Positions 32,501 to 44,500 of a DNA stretch of 64,000 nt are shown here, piece after piece. The notes beneath the pieces are model-generated. The model did not search any database, was not told the origin of the DNA, and saw nothing but the letters and a program-made list of their open reading frames with translations. The stretch spans positions 59,323,121 to 59,387,120 of the forward strand of contig NC_134846.1 of assembly GCF_965363235.1 (NCBI RefSeq), written 5' to 3'. The first letter of the stretch is position 1, and each line of letters starts with the position of its first letter. The stretch comes from Mytilus galloprovincialis (lineage: Eukaryota; Mollusca; Bivalvia; Mytilida; Mytilidae). The position numbers and the translations under genes were made by a program.

Positions 32501-35500
32501 AATAATCATAATCTGTTATTTTTAAACTGTTAATATTGGAATTAGTTAAAAAGTCAAAGTTCAAATCTTAAATAAGTGTTCCGTGAAAATTGTTTTCGAA
32601 AATCTAATTCGTTCATAATTCTTTAAAGTAATAAACTTTATTCAAATAAATTTGGATCTTCCCTCATCTGATCACCAGCATGGCTAAAGGTATTACTCCC
32701 AAAGGTATTGTGAGGGATGTGAGGTGACACGTCCAGGTATTCAAGCGATTTCCTGTCGGGCTTGCAAGTTCATGCATCGTTTCACTTCTGTAGGTATTGA
32801 TCAGTGTACACGGCCGATAACTTATAACTTTCCATTTTGAACTATCAGGTGTATAATATACATCTCTGTCTTGCATGTCCGAAAGTGATATAATATACTA
32901 GTCATTACTTAACTCATACGCTTGTTTATAAATAACATTTCTGGTGTAAAGAATATTATTTATAAAAATATAAATAATACCCCAAAAAAAAAAGATTTGA
33001 AGAAAGAAAAATCTATTTACATATTTTTTCCAAGGGTTAATTTGGGAAAATGTAATATATACTCGTTGTCAATAGTAAAGGACAGATTGGAACATACCAG
33101 AAATATTGATTTAAAAAATGTACGCACTTGTCGACGATTCGTTTGTACGCCTGGATAGAAAGTTACGGAACTATAGCGCAATTTAAAATATATACATGTA
33201 TACATTGAACATAAGAAAGAAACATACATTTTGTGTAAATTGGGGTAAAAGTTTTGTAAATAGACTAGTCCACGTATGCCAACAGAATACCGAATGTAGG
33301 ACAGAAAGTCACAGGACAAAAAGTCACAGACAAAAAGTCACGGACAAAAAGTCACAGGACAAAAAGTCACAATTCAGTTTTGAGATTATTTTTCTTTGAA
33401 CAAGACTACACTAATTTTTTTAAATATTTTTTTTGTTTTTTCTTGACCTATTTTATATGAAGCAATTAACTTTGTAATTCAAAATGTGTTCAATAAATAT
33501 CAATTATGATAAAACGTATGTAATCAACAAATTCGATAGACTATTGTATACCAAAAGAAGAAGAAGAAGAAGAGAACCAATTTGATTTAAATACAGGTCG
33601 ATATATAACTTGCTTTAGTTCATCGAAGTTATGAACATAGTAAAATCACAGATTTATATATCTGTTCCAGACCGTATGAGTATTTGGACCGTACGCGTAC
33701 GGTCTGATTAATATTAAGAAGTTAGTCAAGTTTATTAGATACGAATGTATATAACAGATCAACAGAACTTATGTCTCAAATTAATATAAAAAGTTCAATA
33801 GTAATGGAAATAAAAACTTATTATTTTAACTATTTAAAATAATCACGCTTATTTAATCTGTTAATCTCCTGTGTTTAGCAATGTCAGTAATTCGTTAACT
33901 GCATGCAGCCCATTATGCTCATTGAAATTGATGTTATCGGAAGTAAACATAATGTGGGGAGACAATTGTTATAGAATATTTAGGAACTTTACAAAAAAAG
34001 ACAAAGGAACATGCATGAACAAATCATGTTAATGTAAAAGAAAAAATATGACGTTCTTTGTGGTATATTTGTAGCAAGTGTCACCTTGGTCCAGAGTAAC
34101 AAAATAGGATTCAGATATACAATTAAACAAATATTTAATGTCAATTGTTCGCTTATTCACTTTATTCATCTATTTGTAATAATAACAATTTGTATAACTA
34201 AAAATAAAGATTTTGATAAATGTTTGTTTAAATTTAACCCATATGATCCCAAAACATGTCTGCTCAGCTGGACCGTACGCGTATACTCATACGGTCCGAC
34301 CGTACGCGTATGGTCGGACCGTACGAGTATACGTATACGGTCCGGACCGTACGCGTACGGTCCAAATACTCATATGGTCTGGAACATATCCATTAGATTG
34401 TTCTCGAATAAAGGAAGAAACTCGTCATCACAATTGTTCCGACATTCATGTAATATATATGCAACTGGACGTACACTAATAACCCCCAAGGGATGTGAAT
34501 ATTTTCTAGGAAAACTATTGAGTATTAAAGTTTCAAATCAATTTCGGGATTTATTTTCTTTCTTGATATTCATTGACAGCAATTTAAAGAATAAACTGCT
34601 TGTCCGCTTTAGGGGTATTCTTGCCAGTTGAACAGACTTATCATTACATTCAAAAATAGGGAAAGATGACATTAAATTCATTGTCTTTTGTTTTTAAAAA
34701 TCGTTGGTCAAATAGCTAAAGATTATGAATAAATTTGGTTGACGTTTTTCATACTTGAAAAGAATATCTATTCGTAATTTTTCGATTCCATTCCAAGAAG
34801 ATCCTTAAATTTCCTGTCAATTTTTTAAAATATCTTTTTTTTTTAAATAGCTGAAGTATTCATGCGTTGTGAGATTTAAAATATTTTGATAAGAACATTA
34901 ATTCCTAAATAGTTAAATAAAGATCGCTTTGGATGGATTAAATTATATAATTGCACCGTACGACCATCCAATACAAGCAAAGCCCCTACCGCAAAGTCAG
35001 CTAATTGACAATGTAAAACAATTCAAACGAAAAAATTTTAAAAAACAGCCTAATTTATTTAAGAGAAAATGAACGAAAAACAAATAGGTAACACATCAAC
35101 AAACGACAACCACTGAATTACAGACCACTGACTTGGAACAGGCACATACATAGATAATGTGGCGTGTTAAACACGTTAGTGGGATCCCAACCCTGCCATA
35201 ACCTTGGACAGTGGTGTCACAGTACAACATATGAACGAACTATACAAATCAGTTGAAAAAGGCTTAACTCATCAGATGGATAAAAATACAAATACTATAA
35301 ATACAAGTGGAAGTTTTCATTTTTGCAATTTGAGAGTAAATGATATATCAAACGTTCAAGAATACGCATGTAATATGTGTCACTGGATATAAAAAAAAAT
35401 CATCCTCAACACCAGCTTCCGTATGGGACATCCCCTTTCAGTGACCTGCAAATTTAACAGATGATACACTTTCTAAGATTTATATGTCCAACAACGACCC

Positions 35501-38500
35501 ACTGCTCTACATGTGTTACTAACAGCCTAAGATAGCAATTATTTTGTTAGGTCAATTCTCTTTCGCGGTACATACCAGAAAACATGGAAAATAAGTTCTT
35601 TAAATTTTGACTCTGGAATTAATACCATTTTTTTCGTGCGAGAAACTTTATTTCTGGCGATGAGCAGACATTGGCGGAAAACAATAAAAAGATAGGTTTA
35701 ATATTTGTTCATTCATTTAACATGTATAATATGAATATCATTTAGTACACTTCGGTCTATACAAATGCAGAATATACCATGATGGTTTGATTTCGTCAAA
35801 AGATATAAGAGATCTGACAAATAGATTATCACTTCGATATTGCAAGACACCCATTTATAACTTTGTACTTTTGCATACCAAACTTTCGCAAAAAGATAAG
35901 CCATTTGATTAAATAAGAAGTTGTGGTTTGTTTTCTTGGGAGACACGTACCCAAATGAAGTGGACTTAAGCAGCTATTCAAGTCACGGTATGGCCTTCAA
36001 CAGTGAACAATAGTAGAAGTATATTGTATAATTCAACTAAATGTGAACATGAAAGAATTAAAGCAGACATATATATTTTATCTATACATATACAAAAGAA
36101 TATTTTGAGCCTCAAATCTAGCATATGTCTATTTTACAACTATTCCGAGTCTGACGTGTCACTTTCACATTCTCTGAAGCCTTCATAAACACCATCTTGT
36201 GACGGAAATGCTTCCCTAATAATGTAAACAACACAAGCTGGAATAGTCACTCTGTTTCTCTTGCCAAGTGGTTGCCCTTTTCTGACCCAACAAACAAACT
36301 GACGATAAGCCATTAGTCGGCTTTGGCTGTGAGTTAGTACGTCTGGAGCTCTCCCTCTATGGCGCTTGTACCTCAAAAAACTTATATAGCTGGTTTCAAG
36401 AACAACCGGGTTCAGACAAACTGTTCTGAAAATGATATTGTCACTAATGCATTCACCCAATTCAATATTACCATCAAAGAGAGTAAATTCGTGGCAACAA
36501 AGACATTCCGTCATTAACGGCATAACTATGCATTTAGTACACGAACACCAATCTGTGTTAAACTGGCGAGGGTTGCTAAGGATATCTTGATTTCGCCGGG
36601 GAACTTTCTGCAGCTTCCATTTTATGGAGCTCTTCTTCGGTATACTCTGGCTCTAGAGCGAACCCAAATAATTAATTGACCATACTCGTCAAAATCTGCC
36701 TCTCTTGACGGACTGGAACCACTGTTAGTACTATCATTCTCTGAACAAGACATTTTTAGTTATGATTTTATGATTAATTTTTGAACCATATGTACACTGT
36801 CCTATAGAAACAAGCACGCACAAATCATAAGAGAAAAATATGTGAGTAAAAGTTAATTGAATTATCAAAGTTAATATCCTTTGGTCTCGAATGTATGTTA
36901 ACTAATTAATGTGTTTTTATAGGCTAGCTTAAACCCTCATCCAAATAATATAATCTATATGTAATAATCGTTTCCTACCACACAGAGATTTAATGCCAAG
37001 CGTTAGACACATTTTAGGTACTAATTAAGTAATTAAATGAACAATAGATAACAATAATTAATCATAAATGTGCAAAGATTTAAAAAAAAAAAGTATTTTT
37101 TCTTATTCGTTCATATTATATTCCGCTTCGGTTAGAGTTATCTTCAGATAGTTTCAGATATTAATTAATACATGGGTTTCAAAAGTCTAATTGTAAGTGT
37201 TCTCGTACACTTGTTTGCCTAATAAAGACAATCAAAAAGCTTTGGTAAAGCTATTTCTAATTTCTAAGTTCCCCTTTTTTATGAGACATAAATCAAGGAC
37301 AAGAGGTGTATATCATTTCATTCTGACACATGAATTAAGTTTCCCGTCTTTAACCAAATTTTTTTTTATTTCTTAGTAAATTAATTTATTTGAATTCAAA
37401 TAAATAAGAGCACCAAATATAATTAAATAATTCCACGGCGATCTATTTTCGTTTGTCACCAACTTGAATATGTATTTTAAATGTGTGTATTAAATGCTCC
37501 CTTGTTTTATAATTCACTGATCCGAATAGACAGTCACACCTGGCAAGGTGTGCCCTAGAGGCGTGGTTAAATACCGAAGTGCAAATAACAATTTACCTTT
37601 CAACAAGCCATCTACGAGTATTGCCACAGAACCGTGAATACACACATCGTATAAACCTAGTCATAGCAGAGACAGTAAAAGGTCAATAAGAGTACACCAA
37701 CATATTGTCTATACAGATTATTGTACTTTAATTTGTTCACCTTATCAGTCCGAAAGTGCATTAATTAACAATAAATTTATAACTTTTTGTGTTATCTAAA
37801 AAAACAATTCGAATATATACGTTTAACATAGAAAATGTATCTCATGAATGTGTACAATTGCACGTCTGTGCGTTTTATCTTCTTATTATTGGCTGGTTAT
37901 TAGATAAAGCATAAGTCATCGGCGCGCTTACGATTACGTTAAAATATGATTAAAAACCAAGACTTTTAATGATTGTATTTTAAATCCCGGCATGCAAAAA
38001 CCAGGAGAAAACGTCACGACCTACAGGAAGTTGTTAATATTTTTTCATTAATTATTGAATTTCTCCTTTATTACTGCACATATAGTGATAAAACTTTGTG
38101 AATATATATATTATGTCATAATGAACATATTTAAACCATAAGTAAAAAATCGCGAATTTTCCCTTTAAGACATGAATAATTACATTTGTTTTGCAAGAAA
38201 GGATAGATTTATGGTGTTATATTTTTTTTTCCAAACATGTTAAACTTTTATGGTTAGAGTTGTTTAAAGCCCTCAGTGGTGGTTGCTTAAATGTTGCAAA
38301 TCAATATTGGCAGTAAATAAAAATTTAGGACATTTTACAGTTTTATCCTTTTCAAATTTTTCCAATTTTTTTTTTTTTAATTTTATTTAAAACAACAGTA
38401 TATATTGAAAAAAGATAAGTGTAATAATGTGATGGCATTTTTTTAATTAAAATTTCCAGGTTTATAACAGGTCCTCCAGATATAAAAGATGACCAAAATA

Positions 38501-41500
38501 TTGGTAAAATACCTCGAGTATACTTAAATACCTCTGAGGAGAATGAAGAATGTTATTTACTGGTGTACAGAGCACACAATGCCAGTGTTTGTATGTTAAT
38601 TAATGGTAAGTTTGCTGTTATTTATATTTTGAATCATTTGTTAATTGACAAATGTAAATTGTGAGCATTATGTTTAATATTTGAATAAAACATTCAAAAG
38701 ATAACTGGAAATATCAAACTTATTGGACAGTACTATAGACAACACAAGCCATCATCGCCTGATTCCTTTTAAAAAAAAGTAGGTATCGAAACAACTACAA
38801 AACACTATCTAGATAATATGTTGTAAAAACACAATGACAAACCTGCAGTTCAGCTACCAATTAGATAACCTCATACTAAAAAAAGGAAACAAAAGTCAGT
38901 ATTTAGAATTATCTCATGAACATGCATATTCAGAAAGAAGATATAAGCAGATGCCAATGAGACAACTCTCCATCCAAGTCACAATATTTAAAAGAAAATC
39001 CATTATAGGTTAAAGTACGGTCTTCAGCACAGAGCCTTGGCTCACACTGAACAGTAAGCTATAAAGGGCCCCAAAAATAACCATTGAACAACCATTCAAA
39101 CAGGAAAACAACAGAGTAACCTATATAAGAAACAAGAAACAAGAAACACTTATGAACCACACCAACAAAAAGCGATTACTGTCAACTGAACATCAGGTTC
39201 CTGACTAAGGACAGGTGCAAACAATTGCAGCTGGTTTACACATTTTGATAGGTACCAATCATCACCCTTACCCAAAGCATAAGGCTTGGTTTCTGGTTTT
39301 TTTTTTGTGGAATAGGATAAGCACAATGCTTGTCATATATTTTTTTACAATAATTTAATTTTGGATGTAACACGTCTTCTGATTGGCTGACGTTGTTATG
39401 TTTATCAGCCCATAGACATAATTTTATCATGCGACGGTGACGTCATCAACTTTTTTTATAGTTTACTCCGGTTTAAAATGGAATTTAGAATTAAATTATA
39501 AGAAATGACTGTAAAATAACCCGCTATGCAAGTTATTCAGTGTGCACCACATTTTTAGCTCACCTGGCCCGAAGGGCCAAGTGAGCTTTTCTCATCACTT
39601 GGCGTCCGTCGTCCGTCGTCGTCCTGCCTCGTCGTCCGTCGTCGTTAACTTTTACAAAAATCTTCTCCTCTGAAACTACTGGGCCAAATTTAACCAAACT
39701 TGGTCACAATCATCATTGGGGTATCTAGTTTAAAACATGTGTTCGGTGACCCAGCCAACCAACCAAGATGGCCGCCATGGCTAAAAATAGAACATAGGGG
39801 TAAAATGCAGTTTTTGGCTTATAACTCAAAAACCAAAGCATTTAGAGCAAATCTGACAGGGTTAAATTGTTAATTAATTCAAGATCTATCTGCCCTGAAA
39901 TTTTCAGACGAATCGGACAACCGTTTGTTGGGTTGCTGCCCCTGAATTGGCAATTTTAAGGAAATTTTGCCGTTATATGGTTATTATCTTGAATATTATT
40001 ATAGATAGAGATAAACTGTAAACAGCAATAATGGTCAGCAAAGTAAGATCTACAAATAAGTCAACATGACCAAAATGGTCAATTGACCCCTTGAGGAGTT
40101 ATTACCCTTTCTAGTAATTTTTTACAAGTTTTTCGTAAAATTTTGTAATCTTTTACAAAAATCTTCTCCTCTGAAACTACTGGGCCAAATTTATCCAAAC
40201 TTGGCCACAATCATCTTTGGGGTATCTAGTTTAAAAAATTTGTCCAGTGAAACCGCCATCCAACCAAGATGGCCGCCATGACTAAAAATAGAACATAGGA
40301 GTAAAATGCAGTTTTTGGCTTATAACTCAAAAACCAAAGCATTTAGAGCAAATCTGACATGGATAGAATTGTTTATCAGGTCAAAATCTATCTGCCCTGA
40401 AATTTTCAGATGAATTGGACAACCCGTTGTTGGGTTGCTGCCCCTAAATTGGTAATTTTAAGGAAATTTTACTGTTTTGGGTTATTATCTTGAATATTAT
40501 TATAGATAGAGATAAACTTTAAACAGCAATAATGTACAGCAAAGTAAGATTTACAAATAAGTCAAAATGACTGAAATGGTCAATTGACCCCCTAAGGAGT
40601 TATTGTACTTTATAGTCAATTTTTAACAATTTTTATAAAATTTGTAAATTTTTACTAACATTTTCCACTGAAACTACTGGGCCAAGTTCATTATAGATAG
40701 AGATAACTGTAAGCAGCAAGAATGTTCAGTAAAGTAAGACGTACAAACACATCACCATCACCAAAACACAATTTTGTCATGAATCCATCTGCTTCCTTTG
40801 TTTAATATTCACATAGACCAAGGTGAGCGACACAGGCTCTTTAGAGCCTCTAGTTTATGTTATTTCTTCATAGACAGAAAAAATATTACAGTCATTCCTT
40901 ATTTAAAAAAAAATATTCTGGATTATTTTACTTTATGTTTCATATCAATTCTAGTGGAACTAGACTGGTATACGGTAGATCATGTATTTGTAAACATATG
41001 AAATGTTATCAGTGTATAGAGTTTTAGTAACTTAGTCAACCAAATAACACAAACATGATGTAGTTAATTTCAGAAATACTGTGTCATTAACGTTTAACTT
41101 ATATATTGTATATTTTCATTTTATCAGTTGCAACAGCATTGAATTTTGACCTCTGTCAGAAGTTAGATGTTTTCTTGGGACCACAGTTAACAAATTTAGC
41201 ATCAGACATTGGTGAACAATACTCTAAGCGACTATCTGTCAGGTATAGTTTTCTTGTATATAAGTTACAGTTATACAACAGAAAATTAATGATTTTTAAA
41301 TTTCAATGTTGGAAAAAGAGAGTGAGATATATATTTGGTATTTCCTTAATGATATGTGTATATACAACATTCTAAATTTGTCAAATGTCTGTAAATAAGA
41401 AAACATATTGGAATAAAAGTGGGTTATCATTTTTATTGGAGTTGTTTCCAAAATTCAATAGCTCAGAATTAGTATGGATACATAAAAAGAAAAGGTGTGT

Positions 41501-44500
41501 TTATAAAATTTGTCTTTTTTGGGGTGGAGGTGTTGGGTTCATGTTTTATTCATTGGTATTGGTAGTTTATTAAGTAGGACACTAATTTTATATTTATTGT
41601 TTTCACATTGGAACAAAGAGAAGGGGACAATGGAATATTGGTTGTCTGTCCATGTGTTCATCTGTTTTTTCAATTTGTCTTGTAAGTGCTTTCACTCCTA
41701 CATTTAAAATTTTAATGAAATCTAATCATAGTTGAATTTTGGATCCTCAATGCTCTTCAACTTTGTACTTGTTTGGCTTTATAACTATTTTGAAATGAGC
41801 GTCACTAATGAGTCTTATGTAGACGAAACGTGCGTCTGGTGTACTAAATCATAATCCTGGTACTTTTGATAACTATTTTGTATCAGCCATGTCTTTGACA
41901 AGCATAAATGAGCTGCTTTCAATTTTTTATGGGATTCATGACCTTGGGAATGTAAATTGTATGTAAATCTGTACTTTTGGCACTTTCAACCTTCATTTCT
42001 TGTCAAGATTGTTATGATATTTATATCATAAGTTTACATCAGCTTAGTGTAAGCTTTGACATTCTAAAAAGAATAACCATTTCAATTATTTTAATTGAGT
42101 TACGTCCTTTAGAAATGTGAATTACATGGAAATTTCAATGGTAGTGATCTCATGACTATATTTCATGTAACAATATTTTTTTTTTTTTTTTTTATAAATA
42201 AGGTTTATATTAGAAATGTTGAGGAAAAATTTCTAAAAATTTAGATCAAGTGCTGATCAAGTATTTTAAAGTGAGTTATGTCCCTTGGAAATGAAAATCA
42301 TATGGAAAATGCATTGTAAGCACTTTTATGTTTACATTACTTGACTGTTTTGCATTAAACTAACTTTATTGTCAGATGAATTGTTTGCAGTGCTAGACAA
42401 CTTGGAATGCTAATCTTTTAATGTTTTTATTGCTATCTTTGAAACATATTTTCTATAATGATATACAAGTGTCCACATTTCAGCTTTTTTTTTATCAAAT
42501 GGTATGTAAGTGTCCAAAATATTCAGCTTAATACTAAGCTTGAAATTGGGGCTCACCTTATCTTTACCCCTGATATTGATAACTTCCATGAACAAACTGT
42601 CAAGTTCATTCATATTTTTATTTTGACTGAAGAAAAATTCCCATATGCATAAAACTTACATTTAAATTTTTAAATATTTTGAAGACCTTTAATAAACCAA
42701 ATAGATTTCCAAAATTAACAATAGTCTTTTCTAGTGGGTTAAGTGGGTTACCTTAAGTGTTAGTTTTAAAAATAAGATTAGGATTAATGAGACATTAATG
42801 TGTTTTAAAATGGAACGACCTCTAAGTGAATAAGTTGTCTATTATCTAATATCATTGTACACTTCTTTGATCTGTTTGTTTTGTGTATTCAAGATATTAA
42901 TATTAAAAGAAACAAAATGATTTTTAAAGGTAGTTGCTTCCATGATTGCTGTGAAGTATATGTCCTATTTGTCACTTACTGGGGTCAAATGGTCATTCTA
43001 CCAAACTGGTCAAACTAGATTATACTAATGAATAACACTGCTGCTATGATTAATATCTTTGTGTTTTCTAGTTGGAAAATAACGGACTTAATGGCACCCA
43101 TGTTTTCTGTTTGTACCAAAGCACTGATTGTTATGCCAACTTTTATGAAACATTTTGCTCACATATTCCCTAAAACTGCCCTTTGAGATAATGTCATGAA
43201 AGAAAGTTGTTGATTTACTCATCTTAGCATTTGGCAAAGCCATGCAAACACAGGTTCAAAAAGAGTGACAATGTTGTATAAATTCATATGCTACATGAAT
43301 TTGTCAATAGTTTCATAGAAATACAATACAATCATCGTCAAATCTTTGTTGAACTAGTAACAAAATGTATTTACAACTGCTCATTACATTTTTCTTAAAA
43401 ACTTCATTAAAAAAAAAAAACATTGTATATATTTGTTTTTCATTTATTGGTTTGTACACAAACCAGTACATTAGTTTTCTTGTTTTTCTTGTTTTTCTTG
43501 TTTTACATTTTACCATGTTTTGGTCTTTTTAAGCCTACTTCTGTATTGGGTGTTATTTTCACAGATTTAATATTTAATCAATACCTCTGCGTGTGCACTT
43601 TTAAATTGATGGAATTTATTTTGGCGCTTTTTTTCTATCTTCGAAAATTTACACCCTGTGAAAATAACCCGCTATACGGTATAAGGTACATGTTTTACTC
43701 AGTATTGCAGTCTGTTCTGACCTATAATTGCTTACATCTAGGAAATTTGGTCTCTGATTGATAGTTGTTTCATTGGCAACCATGTCAAATTTTCTTATTT
43801 TTTAAAACATATAAATACATAATATTTTTAGCTCACCTGGCCAAAAAGGCCAAGTGAGCTTTTCTCATCACTTGGCGTCCGTCGGCTGCATCGTCCGTCG
43901 TCGTTAACTTTTACAAAAATCTTCTCCTCTACTAGGACCAAATTTAACAAAACTTGGCCACAATCATTATTGGGGTATCTAGTTTAAAAAATGTGTCCGG
44001 TGACCCGTCCAACAAGCCAAGATGACCACCAAATAGAACTTAGTGGGAAAATGTAGATTTTGGCTTATAACTCTGAAACCAAAGCATTTAGAGCAAATCT
44101 GTCATGGGTTAAATTGTCCATCAAGTCAAGATCTAACTGCCCATAAATTTTCAGATGAATTGGACAACTGGTTGTTGGGTTGCTGCCCCTGAATTGGTAA
44201 TTTTAAGGAAATTTTGCCGTTTTTGTAAATTGTTTATCAAGTCAATATCTATCTGATGTGAAATTTTCAGATGAATTGGACAACTGGTTGTTGGATTGCT
44301 GCCCCCAATTGTTTTTTTTTTTTTAAATTGCCGTTTTTAGTTATTATCTTGAATACTATTATAGATAGGGATAAACTGAAAACAGCAATAATGTTCAGTA
44401 TAGTAAAATCTACAAATAAGTCAACATGACCAAAACACAATTTTGTCATGAATCCATCTGTGTCCTTTTTCTAATATGCACATAGACCAAGGTGAACGAC

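Larger units (their letters stand above)
32185..38168. mobile_element. candidate TTAA-flanked 6-kb element in CCZ1 intron 7, carrying a P2X7-domain gene
   Basis: The left border is TTAA + AGGGAAACTTCGC; the right border, read on the opposite strand, is TTAA + AGGGAAAATTCGC (12 of 13 match). Weaker inverted similarity continues inward (ATTATGTCCATTCTG against ATATGTTCATTATG). TTAA targets are used by piggyBac and Kolobok elements. Inside are a P2X7 C-terminal-domain gene on the - strand, a further palindrome-rich insertion (33657-34392), a tail repeat (about 34960-35392), and at 32640-32890 a higher-GC, protein-like stretch that I cannot identify. No transposase was recognised, so it would be non-autonomous. 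The two ends could also belong to separate copies of one miniature element. Confidence 0.45.

Noticed and set aside
32640-32890. Protein-like - strand stretch inside the 6-kb unit
   Set aside because: Higher GC and open in parts, but I could not match it to a transposase or any other family, so it is not listed as a gene.
34086-34631. A 181-codon + strand open frame
   Set aside because: It runs through the CCGTACG palindrome array and AT-rich DNA, and has no protein similarity that I recognise.
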